DNA of 64,000 bases from Eledone cirrhosa (GCA_964016885.1 OZ024744.1:64156962-64220961); one strand, 5' to 3'. Counted from the first letter of the stretch, positions 43,640-55,138 are shown. Notes: generated by a model from the sequence alone, not told the origin. Made by a program: numbers and translations.

Positions 43640-44905
43640 GTGTTGTGTTTTCTACCAGATCAGGTGATGGTGACTTTATAATCACGCCTGGAGATTTCAA
43701 TGGTCATGTTGGGCAACACTATGTGGGCAACCTTTGTGTCCACAGAGGTTTTGGATTCAGTACAAAAAATGAGGAGGAATTGAGGCTCCTGGAGATTTGT
43801 GATGCTAATGGTCTGACCATCTGCTACACAAATTTGAAAAAAAAAAAAAAAAAAAAAAAAAAATAGTATCTAGCCACTTGATTACCTACAAGTCAGGCAA
43901 GCACAAAAGCCAGATTGATTTTATCCTCATCAGAAACCAAGACAAATTGTTGTAAACACAAAGGCTCTCCCTAGAGACAACATAAGTTAGTGATAAGTGA
44001 CTTTAGAATTAGAGTTAGGCAAACTCAGTGACAGAAAGAAGCAAGCTGGAAGAGAAAGACATGGAAGCTGAGGGAGCCCTCAGTTGGTGACAAATTTAGG
44101 CATGTTCTGATTGACACTTGAGGCTAAGGAAGATGAGTTAGAGACTATCAGCATAGAAGAACAGTGGAGGGTCCTGTGGGATAACCTGATGAAGGCTTCT
44201 GATGAGGTCTGTGGTTGATGTAAGGCCCCAGGATGATATAGAGTGGCAAAGTGATGGAATAGAAAGGTAGATGATGGAATAGAAAGGAATGGCTAGTAAG
44301 GGTAGTCAGGCCATGTACAGAGGTGCAGTCAGTAAAGTTAGAATCCACATTGAACATAGTGATGAATTTAGTGTGTAGGTAGGACTCAGCCCCCTCTTGT
44401 TTATTTATTGTCCTTCAGGCAATAACAGAGGAGTCTAAAACTGGCTGCCCATGGGAACTCCTATATGCTGATGATCTAGTCCTTATAACTGAAGCTGCAG
44501 TAGAACTAAAGAAATTCCAGACATGGAAGCACACCTTGAATAAAAAAAAAAGCCTCAGAGTCAACCTAGCAAAGGGAAAATGGCCTTGCTCTGTATGCAG
44601 GAAAGGAGAAGGTAAAAATTCCATCTTATGTACAAAATGTAAGCTTTGGGTACACAAAGGATGTAATGAGTTTGCAGCTGGGCTAGCAAAGACTATAGGC
44701 TATGTATGTAGCTAATGGATAGGAGCAGTCAGCAACAAGAGCACATCAAATGCTCAGAGGGCTCCCTAGAAATAGTCAACTGCTTTTGCTCTCTAGGGAA
44801 CTAAATTAGCAGAGGGGTTGAGTGTTCTAAAAGTACAGTAGCCAGGACCAGTTGGAAAAAGTTCAGGGAGCTACTTTCACTGGTAGTTATGAAGGGTCTC
44901 CTTCC
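43640..44905 (+). pseudogene. L-A LINE, degenerate, with A27 run in the endonuclease
   Basis: Pieces in order: endonuclease ITPGDFNGHVGQHYVG, FGFSTKNEE and NGLTICYTNLKK. An A27 run (43837-43863) follows in place of the usual short lysine-coding stretch, then SQIDFILIRNQD, a linker, and a large deletion. RT palm (CPWELLYADDLVLIT), thumb, finger (CSVC, CTKC, WVHKGC), and CSKSTVARTSWKKFRELL end the copy near 44890 in (CT)n. Many stops. Confidence 0.78.
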
Positions 44906-45029
44906 CTCCTCCTATCTCTCTCACTCTCTCTCTCTCTCTTGATCTATTTTAAACGCCACCTTTTTCTAATTTTTCCATAACTGCATTAAAAAAAAATTGA
45001 AATGTGTGCATCTCAAAGCAAATGATTAA

Positions 45030-45215
45030 AATAGTAGTCGATCATTATAAATAATAGTTGAGAAAGCCAGGTGCCAGGTAAAGTACCTCTGGAGATAGAA
45101 AAAAGTGAACAGAGGCACTTTCCTTGCAGGCACATCTGTCCACATTATTCTGTCTCCAGAGGTACTTCACCTAATTTTCCCAACTATTATTTATAGTGAT
45201 TAACAGTTGTTATGG
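45030..45215. repeat. Inverted-repeat (hairpin) element
   Basis: The left arm 'ttataaataatagttgagaa...aaagtacctctggaga' (about 45047-45097) is the inverse of the right arm 'tctccagaggtacttcacct...ccaactattatttata' (about 45154-45200). Together they form a long hairpin with a loop of about 55 bp. It is probably a small MITE. Confidence 0.7.
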
Positions 45216-45359
45216 TTATTTGTGTTGGGATGCAAACATTTTAAATTTAAATTTAAAACCTTTTTTTTTCTTTTAAGGCCTCTTTATTGTAACTATAAAA
45301 ACAAATATCATTTCCAATAAAATATAAACTCATGACTACTATCTACTAAACTATTGTGC

Positions 45360-45473
45360 CAAACATTTTGGAGCCATCATCATCGTTGTCATCATCATCA
45401 TTATCAGCATCATCGTCATCGTTTTTACGTTCACTTTTCCATGCTTGCATGGGTTGGACAAATACGTATTGCT
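45360..45473 (-). mobile_element. L-A LINE 3' tail attached to a tRNA-like sequence
   Basis: On the minus strand, directly after the tRNA-like sequence and a 17-base linker, come 'ccaacccatgcaagcatgg', 'gaacgtaaaaacgatgacg' and an imperfect (GAT)n array. This is the terminal 35 bp or so of the L-A LINE 3' UTR plus tail. Confidence 0.72.
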
Positions 45474-45545
45474 TAGCAGAGAGTAGTTTCAATTTATAGA
45501 CCTCTGGGTTATGGGCCAATGATACTTTCACTACGCCACTCTGCT
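45474..45545 (-). tRNA. tRNA-iMet(CAT)-like sequence, probably a pseudogene
   Basis: The 72-base minus-strand sequence (45545 to 45474) aligns without gaps to the eukaryotic initiator tRNA-Met as I remember it. It keeps a perfect 7-bp acceptor stem (AGCAGAG / CTCTGCT), the loop CCCATAA with anticodon CAT, AGAGGTC and the A54/A60-type TTGAAA loop context. About 15 positions differ, mostly C-to-T and G-to-A changes. They break the T stem and two pairs of the anticodon stem. I therefore read it as a decayed retroposed copy and not an active gene. Confidence 0.72.
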
Positions 45546-45927
45546 CACAACTATAAAATAAATCAATCAATCAAGTCCCTGTAACTGTTGCAGTCTGACT
45601 TTGAATTGTCATTCTAGACGTTTGACTGTGTCCATCATAGCTTTTCAGTAGGCCTTAGATCGACTGTGCCTATCTCCTCTCAAAATGTCACCAGTCCTTT
45701 ACTAAATTTAGCCTGTCTGTAGAAGTACTTACTAGGGTTTGACTGGAAAATGCCCTGGAGTAAGAGCTAGAAGTAATAGTCAGGTGAGAATTCGTGCAAC
45801 AGTCCATTCCTACGATCCCACTGTTAGACATCAATGTATTCTCATTACCTGAACACCTGGATTTTGTGATCAGGGATAACAGTATGTCTGGTATGGTAAT
45901 AAGGTTTTTTTCAAATCACATCACTCC

Positions 45928-46090
45928 ATTGTCGTCGTCGTTTAACGTCCATTTTTTCACACTGGCATGGGTTAGACAAGTTATCCTGTCAGGTTAGACA
46001 AGTTATGCCAGGTCAGGTGAACATGTCATGCCTATACAGAACAGATTTTGGCTTGGTTTGTACATGTGTATGCCCTTCCTAGCATTCACT
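45928..46090 (-). mobile_element. L-A LINE 3'-end fragment
   Basis: 'gtcgtcgtcgtttaacgtcc' through 'gcatgggttagacaagtta' to 'atgcccttcctagcattcactc' is an antisense 3' UTR, with a partial internal duplication of the 'aggttagacaagttat' segment. Confidence 0.7.
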
Positions 46091-46214
46091 CTTTTTTAAC
46101 CCTTTAGCATTTAAACCGGCCATATCCAGCCAGAATTTTCTCACCTCTTTCTGTTCAAACTGCCTGTAACTTGCCACTTATACTGATGTTAAGGTATTGT
46201 TTTCAAAATAAATA

Positions 46215-46893
46215 ATGTAACAAATAAGTGGAATTCAGTTGTAATGGATAGATGGAATTGTTGGTATGATGGTTTCAATGCAAAGAATAATACCAGGATT
46301 GTGTTGTTACAATGTTTATTTTATTATAACAATATTCAATTTGAATATTGAATGATAAAATCTATAACATGAAATATTCGTACAATAAGTTGGTGGCTAT
46401 TCGAGCCACGTAAATACAAGTATCACAGAATACGGTTATAATATAATTTGTATTGTATCTGAAAGATACAATGTGACAGACAGAAATGGTGCATGTGAAA
46501 TGAAAACAGTGTGACCTTACTATGTGTGTGTGTGTGCGTATTAGTATACTTTCTTGTTTTAGCAGTAGTAGTAATCAATCAGCCAGGCGGGAAAGGCGTG
46601 TGAGAAATTAGTGGGCAGACTGGGTTTTTGTGACAAGAGTGTGTAAATGTGACCTGTCTTGTCTGTAGTCTCACTTTTTCTGCCGGGTATAAACAACCCT
46701 TGTATTTAGAAGGGTTGAAGTTAGAGGGATAGATATATCCTCTGACCTCTTTTCTGCCAGGCGTAAACAACCTCTGACCTGTGGTTAGCATCTCCCAAGG
46801 GATTGGTCTGCTGGGCGTAAACAACTAACCACGGCTTGTCCCAGAGGTGGAAAAGCTCAGATTCGGTTTCAAACCTTTGCCGCCATTATAATA
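46215..46893 (-). mobile_element. LTR-like insertion (candidate solo LTR)
   Basis: Read on the minus strand, it starts TGGCGGCAAAGG and ends ...TTTGTTACA (TG...CA). It carries a possible TATA-like CTAAATACAAG near 46710 and AATAAAATAAAC near 46325-46310. No primer site or internal region is seen, and a clear target duplication is not found. It shares TGGCGGC with the candidate LTR at 62830-63427. A solo LTR is an inference. Confidence 0.4.
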
Positions 46894-46974
46894 ATAATAT
46901 CAAAATCTCATAGCATAGATTTGATATTATGTGAGATATTATGCAAGATAAAGCCTTTACCATGAAAATATAAT

Positions 46975-47137
46975 TGTTTCTACTTCTGGCACAAGGCCAG
47001 CAATTGTCCCAGTGTATTACTGGTACTTTATTTTATCGACCCCGTAAGGATGAAAGGCAAAGTTAATCTTGGTGGGATTTGAACTCTGACCGTAACTCTT
47101 TGCTGAAAAGCATGACGTCCGGCTCTCTACTGATACT
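46975..47137 (-). mobile_element. tRNA-derived SINE (family 1) with 13-bp target duplication
   Basis: Antisense SINE flanked by ATGAAAATATAAT at 46962-46974 and 47138-47150, inserted into the MITE. Confidence 0.88.
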
Positions 47138-47289
47138 ATGAAAATATAATAGTAAATATAAAGTAAAGTAAATACTAAAGGAACAGTGGGTAATGGACAT
47201 CCGGCTTTGAAATAAAATAGATACTAGCTGTTTTGGGGTCATATAAATGAACTGTTTCTGCATTCAAAATCTAATGCTTTGAACTTAAG

Positions 47290-47360
47290 TTAGAAATCAT
47301 CATCATCATCATCACCACCATCTAACATCTATTTTCCATGCTTGCATATGTTAAATGGGT
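47290..47360 (-). mobile_element. L-A LINE 3'-terminal stub
   Basis: 'atcatcatcatcatcaccacc' then 'ctaacatctattttccatgcttgcata' is an antisense tail with only about 40 bp of UTR. Confidence 0.6.
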
Positions 47361-48239
47361 TATTTTGCATTGCTTGTTAGTTTATTAATAAGTGAAAAAC
47401 TGGTAGGGTGGGAATCTTACTATTAACTGCTTGTTTGAAGAAACAGGTTGAATCCATGATAGAAAGAGTTTGTAGTAGTAGTAGTAGTAGTAGGTGGAAA
47501 GAAAGAGAGAGAGAGAGGGGCAAAGCAGTAACTCTGATTGAATCTTAGGCAATCAGTTGGGTTTTTCTATAGAATGTTAGTGTCGTGTGATTATCATTAC
47601 GTCATTGTCCCAGACAGATATCATAACAGTACTCTAATCTGGGTCACACTTAAGCTCTGTAGAATGTTTACAACTGAAAAGTACTCTACGATTTATATAT
47701 AAACACATACATGCACACAGACACATATATATCACAACTCTAAAACATAATAATAATGAAACTCATATGCACATTATACATAAACATATTGTAAATACTT
47801 ACTTTCATATACACCCTATGAGGACTCATGCTATGTTAGTGCCACTCATAATTACCTCTAACCAGTCAAATTCACACTATATGCAAATGAACAGCTCCAG
47901 CTGATGTTTATTTGCACAATATGCAAATGAGCATCACCAACAAATGTTTCACTCACAAAAACCATATAGGCTTTAGTCTATTCTTATGCCAGTAACAAGG
48001 GAATAAATGAAACCAATGACAGACAAAAGTCAAGAGACAGCTGGCTGGCATCCTCACCACTATTATAATAGCTAGGACATGATCACAGCTTAAAAGAAAA
48101 AAATTTCATAGCATGCCAAATCTCTCTTATGGTTCATTTAAAATAAACATATCATATATGCTTTCATATACACCCCTATGACAGACTATGTTATGTTAAC
48201 ACCACTCCTAAATATATACATAAATTTATATCTATATAT
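47361..48239. other. No gene recognised
   Basis: Contains (GTA)n and (GA)n near 47465-47520 and a related pair of phrases 'aatatgcaaatgagca' / 'atatgcaaatgaacag' near 47880-47930. Otherwise featureless. Confidence 0.4.
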
Positions 48240-48655
48240 ATATATAGAGAGAGAGAGAAAAGGTGAAGTTGGAAATAGCATGGAAAATATATTTAACCCT
48301 TTAGCATCCACATTACTCCATATATACTATTATATTTTCATGGTAAATGCTTTATCTCACATAATTATCTCACATAATATTGTATCTATGAGATTTTGAA
48401 AGTATTTATTTTGAGAACAATACCTTAACATCAGTTTGAGTGACCAGTTACAGCCAGTTTCAACAGAAAAAGGTGGAGAATTCTGGCTGGTTTTGGCCGG
48501 TTTGAACATTAAAGGGTTAAGGGTCTGATTTTCTTTTTTTATCCTTTCTTTGATTCGTCAAAGTGACATTATTGAAAAAATGACATTATTGAAAAAATGA
48601 GAGGGACAATTCTTTTAAAAAGATTTATAATGTATATAAAGTATATAAAGTATTA
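48240..48655. repeat. Left arm of an inverted duplication
   Basis: This stretch reappears inverted at 52700-55205, once the insertions there are set aside. Shared landmarks are 'gaagttggaaatagca', the MITE, 'tgattcgtcaaagtgacatt' and 'aaaaagatttataatgtatat'. The spacer contains a long L-A LINE. Confidence 0.72.
48293..48520 (+). mobile_element. piggyBac-type MITE (TTAA family), intact ends
   Basis: TTAA at 48293-48296 and 48517-48520; ends ccctttagcatcca and tttgaacattaaaggg; family body present. It sits within the left arm of the inverted duplication. Confidence 0.85.
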
Positions 48656-49044
48656 CCAGTTTCGATATATTATTAAAATTCATCTTATCAAATGTTGAGT
48701 ATTGAAATAAAAAATTAAAAAGAATTAATAGGAGTTAGAAACTAAAAATTAAAGATTTAAAATTAAAATCAAATGTTGGAGTAAGTTTTTTCTCATCTTT
48801 CTTGCTCAAAATTTGACTGGAGAATGAGTTCTTGCTAATAGAGAGGTGGTAGTGAAGATAGCAGCAGCTGTGTTTCTTCACAGAACAAAGTTGTTTTTTT
48901 GGGGGGGTGGGGGGCAAATGAAACATCCTGTAAATATGTATGTGTATCTGATTGTGTTAATTGACTGGTCAAGAGTTCAAAAGGGAATTGTAAGCTAGAG
49001 GTAAATTCTATGGCAGCAGCAGGAGTGTAAGAGAAATTCTATTA
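48656..49044. other. AT-rich, nothing recognised
   Basis: No gene seen; a T7/G7 homopolymer pair lies near 48894-48914. Confidence 0.4.
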
Positions 49045-49400
49045 TTGGAATATGGTTTCAGAGAGTGTGTGTATAGTGTGAGGGTGTATATATATCAATA
49101 CACACCTGTGTGTGTGTTTTTTTTCAGCCTGACTGTCACAGTCCCTTTAGCAATACACACATGTGTGTGTGGTGGTGGTGGTGGTGGTGTGTGTGTGTGT
49201 GTGTGTTTTTCAGTCTGTCTGTCACAGATTCCTTTGTGGTGGGAAATTTAAAAAAAAATTTTCTTCAAAGTTCAAATAAATTCCCAAAACTTAAAGGTTC
49301 CTTCAAAATTGTGGTGTGTGTGTGTGTGTTTTTCCGTCTGTCACAGGTCTCTTTGTGGTGGGAAATTAAAAAAAATTTTCAAAATTCAAAATAACTTTTC
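49045..49400. repeat. TG-rich minisatellite, three diverged units
   Basis: Units of (TG)n followed by 'ttttcagtctgtctgtcacag..cctttgtggtgggaaattt' repeat three times, with (GGT)n in one of them. Confidence 0.65.
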
Positions 49401-49639
49401 AAAAAATAAAAAAATAAAATTTTATTTCAAAATCCAAAGGATTCTCAAAATCTAAAAATAAAAAAAAACTTAAAAAAACCCAGAGTAGAGTATCAGTAGT
49501 GGCTCTCGGACAGTAACTTTTGGAATGAGTAATTTTTTCTCTCTTATTTTGTGGTGTGTGTGTATATATATATTACTACAAAAATACCACAGTAGCCTAA
49601 CCACATGAATTTGAATACATAAGCTTTTTCAAATGTATA

Positions 49640-52612
49640 CAAGTGCAGCTTACGCACCCCAATCGGGGTTGCCAGACGAACTTAAGGATAGGTTTTACGA
49701 GTCCCTAATGCACACTACTGCTCTAACAAACGACAAATCATTGCAGGAGATTTTAACGGACACGTAGGTAAACACTGTGACGGCTTCAATAGAGTCCATG
49801 GAGGCCATGGGGTTGGCACAAGAAATGAAGAAGGATTCAGGCTTCTAGAATTCTGCGACGCCAATGACATGTCGATATGTAACACAAACTTCAAAAAACC
49901 CAACAACCACCTGATCACCTATAGATCAGGGGAGCATTCTTGTCAGATAGATTTTATCCTCATCAGAAGACGTGACAGATGGACGGTCATAAACACAAAA
50001 ACCTTCCCTAGTGAGGAATGTACCTCCCAACATAGCTTAGTTGTCAGCGACCTCACGGTCCGAACTAGATGAACCTGGAAACAGTAGCCAACCTGGAGAA
50101 GAAAGATCTGGAAGCTGAAACACCCCTCAGCCAGTAACAGATTTAAAGATATTTTACTCAACGCCTACGACAGTAAAGAAGAACAGATAGAGACATTCAC
50201 TGTAGAAGAGCATTGGGAGTTCCTAAAAAATAACTTACTAGAGGCGACGGACGAGATCTGTGGTTGGAGTAAGACCACAGGCAGGAGGAGAGTGACTTGG
50301 TGGTGGAACAATAAGGTAGATGAGGCAGTTAAGGCCAAGAGACAGGCATGGTAAGAATGGAAGAACGGGGGGAGCAGGGTACATTACATAGAGACCAAGA
50401 GGGAAGCTAGGCGACAAGTATACTTAGCTAGGAGGGAAGCAGAGGATAGAAAATTTAAGTATATTTTGCAATGTGAGGACCAGAAACAGGAGGTGTTCAA
50501 GATTGCGAGGCAGTGTGTCAGAGAGAATTGTGATGTCATTGGAGAGAAGTGTATCCGGAATGATAAAGGTGAGCTTGCCCTCACAAGTGCTGAGAAGAAA
50601 GATGCGTGGAAGGGCCATTATGATAGATTACTAAATGAGGAGAATGCATAGGAAGAAGAGACTCATAGTAAGTAAAGCAATCAAAGATATGAAGATGGGG
50701 AAGGCAACCGGTCCATCGGGTATAGCTGCCGAGATGCTGAAGGCATCTGGTCGGAAGGTCACACTATAACCACACGTATTGTTAACCAGGTAATACTAGA
50801 AGGTGTCATACCAAAAGATTGGTGCAGTAGCATCATTGTCAACTGCTACAAAGGTAAAGGTGATGCACTAGATAGAGGAAACTATAGAGGTATAAAGCTG
50901 ATGGACCAGGTCATGAAATTAACAGAAAGAGTTATAGCACAGTTGATTAGGGACCGGGTGAAACTAGATGAGATGCAATTTGGGTTTGTACCAGGAAGAG
51001 GCAGCATGATGCCCTCTTCCTTGTGAGGCAGTTACAGGAAAAGTACCTAGCTAAAAGTAAGCCACTCTACCTGGCATTCATCGATCTCGAGAAAGCCTTT
51101 GACAGAGTTCCACGTGCTATAATCTGGTGGGCTCTTAGAAAACTAGGAGTAGATGAATGGCTTGTGAAAGCTGTACAAGCCATGTATAGGGGAGCAGTCA
51201 GCAAAGTTAGGATTAGCAATGAGTATAGCGAGGAATTTAGCATACAGGTTGGTGTCCACCAGGGCTCTGTTCTTAGCCCTCTCCTGTTCATCATAGTCCT
51301 GCAGGCAATAATGGAGGAGTTTAAGACTGGATGCCCATGGGAACTCCTGTATGCAGATGACCTCGCACTTATAGCTGAATCTATGGTAGAACTAGAGAAG
51401 AAATTCCAAACTTGGAAGCAAGGACTAGAAAGAAAGGGTCTCAAAGTCAACCTGACAAAGACTAAAGTCCTTGTAAGTAAACGAGAAAACAGAGCCCAGA
51501 TCCCCTCAGGGAAATGGCTTTGCTCAGTATGTAGGAAAGGTGTAGGTAGGAACTCCATTGTCATCCCCAAATGCAAACAATGGGTACACAAGAGATGTAG
51601 CGGGATCTCAAGAAGCTTAACTAAGAATGTAGGCTTCACATGTAGCAGCTGTGCTGGGACAGCAAGCAGCAAACAGCCACAAGCACCACCAATCTCTGGG
51701 AGGGCTCTGAAGAAACAGTAGACAGCTTCTGCTACGTAGGTGACCAAATTAGCAGCGGAGGTGGGTGTTCAGAAAGTACAATAACTAGGGTAAGAACGGG
51801 ATGGAAGAAGTTCAGGGAGCTACTGCCACTGCTAGCTGCAAAAGGTTTTTCTCTCAAAATGAAAGGCAGACTGTATGATGCGTGTATACGAACAGCAATG
51901 TTACATGGTAGTGAGACCTGGGCGCTGAAGGTGGAAGACTTACGTAGATTAGAAAGAAACGAAGCCTGCATGCTCCGATGGATGTGTAACAGTAACATAC
52001 GCGAACAGCAAAGCATAAATGAATTGAGAGAGAGACTGAGCATAAGAGGAATCAAATGTTGTGTGCAGGAGAGGCGGTTGCGTTGGTATGGACATGTGAT
52101 GCGTATGAAGGATGACAGCTGCATAAAAAGGTGCAGAGCACTAGAAGTCAATGAAAACCGCGGAGTGGGGAGACCCAAGAAGACCTGGGATGAGGTGATA
52201 AAAGCCGACCGTACCTAATTACACCTCTCAAAGGTGATGACACACGACCGTGACCTCTGGCGTCACGTAGTAATACAGAATACCCGACCTCCCACGGGTA
52301 CAAGCCGAAGCTGAGGCATATACACAATATGCCCCACACTCTCCCAATGCAAAGTGGTCGTGGAGGTGCCACGGCAAAAAAGTACCCAGCCCACACTGTA
52401 AAGTGGACGTGTAGGTGCCACGGAAAAAAAGCACCCAGCACTCACTATAAATGAGGTTGGTGTTAGGAAGGGCATCCAGCTGTAGAAATCAAGCCAGAAT
52501 CAGTTCCTGTATAAGCAAGACAAGGTCAGCCGACCAGACACTGCCCACAACAGGACAACCCGTCTAACCCATGCTAGCGTGGAAGAACGGACATAAAACG
52601 GTGATGATGATG
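49640..52612 (+). mobile_element. L-A LINE, second long copy (subfamily 2)
   Basis: It starts inside the endonuclease (AYAPQSGLPDELKDRF), then GDFNGHVGKHCDG, SGEHSCQIDFILI and SQHSLVVSDL. The linker (VTWWWNNKVDEAVK) and FKIARQCVREN follow. RT fingers have frameshifts between 50660 and 51020. A clean 232-residue RT frame (51023-51721) has FDRVPRAIIWW, GVHQGSVLSPLLF, YADD and a finger in which the CPKC pair reads IPKC. After a frameshift comes the C-terminal region (51859-52218: RLERNEACMLRWMC, RRLRWYGHVMRM, GRPKKTW). The 3' UTR has 46-bp tandem units and a GAT tail. Confidence 0.88.
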
Positions 52613-52699
52613 ATGCTTTCTACGGTTTACCGAAGATACATAAATGTAAACTCAGAAGCAATGCATGTGACACTTTGACTAACAAATACATACAATTAA
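52613..52699 (+). pseudogene. Penelope-like RT fragment
   Basis: Directly after the LINE tail, the frame reads FYGLPKIHKC (about 52618-52647). FYGLPKIHK is a signature RT block of Penelope-like elements. The frame continues only briefly. With the inverted arms around it, this suggests a second, older Penelope-type insertion. Confidence 0.55.
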
Positions 52700-53020
52700 T
52701 ATAACCAGTAATACTTTATATACATTATAAATCTTTTTAAAAGAATTATCCCTTTCATTTTTTCAATAATAGCCTCAGCCGGATGGCTGGAACTGGTAAA
52801 AGAGTAAAAGAATATCATCTTTTTAATGTCACTTTGACGAATCAAAAAACGGATAAAAAAAGAAAATCAGACTCTTAACCCTTTAGCATTCAAACCGGCT
52901 GTATCCGGCCAGAATTCTCTCACCTCTGCTGTTCAAACTGGCCACTCATACCAATGTTAAAGTATTGTTCTTAAAATTAATATCAAAATCTCATAAATTT
53001 GATATTATGTGAGATAATAA

Positions 53021-53207
53021 TTGTTTCTACTTTAGGCACAAGGCCAGCAATTACCCAGTGCATTACTGGTACTTTATTTTATCGACCCCGTAAGGATGAA
53101 AGGCAAAGTCAACCTCGGCAGGATTTGAACTCAGATCGTAAAGGGACGTAACTATGCTGGAAAGCATGGCATCCGACCCTCTACCGATACTGCCAATCCA
53201 CCGCCCT
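53021..53207 (-). mobile_element. tRNA-derived SINE (family 1) with 13-bp target duplication
   Basis: Complete antisense copy ending in the head 'ccaatccaccgccc'. The flanks TGTGAGATAATAA (53008-53020) and TGTGAGATGATAA (53208-53220) differ at one base. Confidence 0.88.
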
Positions 53208-53526
53208 TGTGAGATGATAATGTGAGATAATAAATATGTGAGATAATAATGTAAGATAAAGCCTTTACTGCGAAAATACAATAGTATATAGAGAACTAGA
53301 TCAAAGCTGACCTTGGGCTAAATATCAACAACAGCAAAGAAAATCTTTTTGCCTAAGAAATAAATCATTTTTAGCAGTAATGTTTGGTGAATGTCGAAAT
53401 ACTTTGGCTAGTTTGTTGTTCAGTTATAAAAGTAAATATAATGGATTTGTCTACACTGATATATAGATTTGTATACACTGATTCAGAAATATATACATCA
53501 TATGCTTATGTATACATTTATATATA

Positions 53527-55138
53527 CTAGCAGAAGTGCCCGGCGTTGCTCGGAATTTAATTGCTTAAGCCGAGCGGTGAAGGCAGCATTTTTGCTTCAT
53601 TGTCGAGAATGTTGTTCATCAGTTTGCGCTGCACATGCAACTGCAGTTAGAAATGCATTCCCGGAAAGGCGGATGCTCCTATGTTTTTCTGTCTCGGTTG
53701 ACTGGGTAATTGCATTTCGAGTTGCATTTTGTGACCAACCGAGTCAATTTCTCGACGGACGACTCTGTAGCTCTTCTTCGTTTGGCAGCAGAAGCAGCTT
53801 TAGTTTAGCGACTAAGCCGTGGTCTATTTTTTTTTGGGGGGGGGGGGGGGGGGGCATGGCCGTAGTGTCAAATTATGTGTGGTAGCGATTGAACAGTGAA
53901 TAAGTGTAAAGTGAGTACTATGTTGTAGCAGGACCGAACACGTAAATATTTATGCAGGTAATGGACCAAGAAGGGGGGGGGGGAGCGAAAAGTTTCAATT
54001 GACCAGTAAATAAGTGGAAAGTGAGTATTAAGTAAGTTATATGAAGAATGCACGTCAAATAGTAAGCCAAACCCGTCTGAGTTATAGCACAAAAGAGCGT
54101 AAACAGGGGCGATAATTTGGAGCACACTGGAAAATAAATCATCAAAATCGGAGGTTCCTGAAAAAAGTTTTCTCATTATTTTTTTTGTCTCACATTGCTA
54201 AAAACAAAGAAAAAAAAATTATAAAAAGGACAACAATAAAATATGTCTGTGTTGAGATTCAAGTAAATAAATGCTTAAGCGTCGTTATGACTACGTTTGT
54301 TGTATAAATTCATCTGTTGCTTTTGAATATTTGTTATTTGATGTAAAATGTAATGGTGTAAAAGGTAATGGCGAGAGAGGAGCATGTATTTAGTTTTATT
54401 GGCTTTTTAAGTTTTGTTATTTGATGTATGAGCGTCATTATGACTATGTTTGTTGTTGTATAAATTGATGTGTTGCTTAGTTTTCAAAGTTTATGTCACG
54501 TTCCTGAACGAAGATTTGTCGCTGTTGTAAACTGTAATGGTGATAGGGTAGTAGAGAGAGGGATTAACCTTTTAAAGAGAGTTGCAGAGGAGTTTGAGAG
54601 GGGAGTAGAGGGAGGGATGAACCTTTTAAAGAGATTTGCAGAGGAGATTGAGAGGAGAGTAGAGGGAGGGATAAACCTTTTAAAGAGAGTTATAACATGT
54701 ATGTAGTTTCATAGATTGTTGAGGGTAGTAGAGGGAGGATTAACCCTTTAAAGAGAGTTGCAGAGGAGTTTCAGAGGGGAGTAGAGGGAGGGATGAACAT
54801 TTTAAAGAGAGTTGCAGAGGAGATTGAGAGGGGAGTAGAGGGAGGGATGAACCTTTTAAAGAGAGTTGCAACGTGTATGTACTTTCGTCGATTGTTGAGG
54901 GTAGTAGAGAGAGGGATTAAGCATGTAAGAGAGAGGGTTACAGCATGTATTTAGGTTTATTGATTTTTTTTCATAGAAGCAGGACATTTTTGGCAAAGTT
55001 TATTACGTGTTGACCATCGTTGGTAAATTTGGGGCACATTGGAAAAAAAATCATCAAAATCGGTAGAGAAATGTGGAAATGCATAAAAATCATACACACA
55101 CAGGCAGACATCTTCCGTTTTATATATATATATAGAGA
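53527..55138 (-). mobile_element. Helitron-like element, about 1.6 kb
   Basis: On the minus strand it starts with TC after A (55138, then TATA-rich and aaaacggaagatgtctgcctg). It ends with ccgagcaacgccgggc...CTAG followed by T (53530-53527). Both ends match the element at 10772-11640. Minus-strand fragments resemble the Arg/Glu-rich repetitive N-terminal proteins seen with some Helitrons (KRRRATESSVEKLTRL, near 53760), but this is weak. A G19 run lies at 53837-53855. No intact helicase. Confidence 0.7.
54535..54905 (+). repeat. About 60-bp tandem repeat inside the Helitron
   Basis: Six diverged units of 'gggatgaaccttttaaagag...ttgcagaggag.ttgagag' occur. Three successive units are in frame on the plus strand (54470-54706) and encode a 20-residue motif, GGMNLLKRVAEEFERGVE. 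Whether it is ever translated is unknown. Confidence 0.75.

Larger units (their letters stand above)
46096..47182 (-). mobile_element. piggyBac-type MITE split by two insertions
   Basis: The MITE begins after TTAA at 46096-46099 (ccctttagcatttaaacc) in reverse orientation. It is interrupted at about 46215 by a 680-bp LTR-like sequence, resumes at 46894 (atatcaaaatctcatag) and is interrupted again by a SINE (46975-47137). It ends near 47182 (aaatactaaagga), where the TTAA is lost. Confidence 0.72.

Noticed and set aside
45474..45545. Functional initiator tRNA-Met gene
   Set aside because: The T stem and part of the anticodon stem are broken, and it is fused to a LINE tail. A retroposed pseudogene is more likely.
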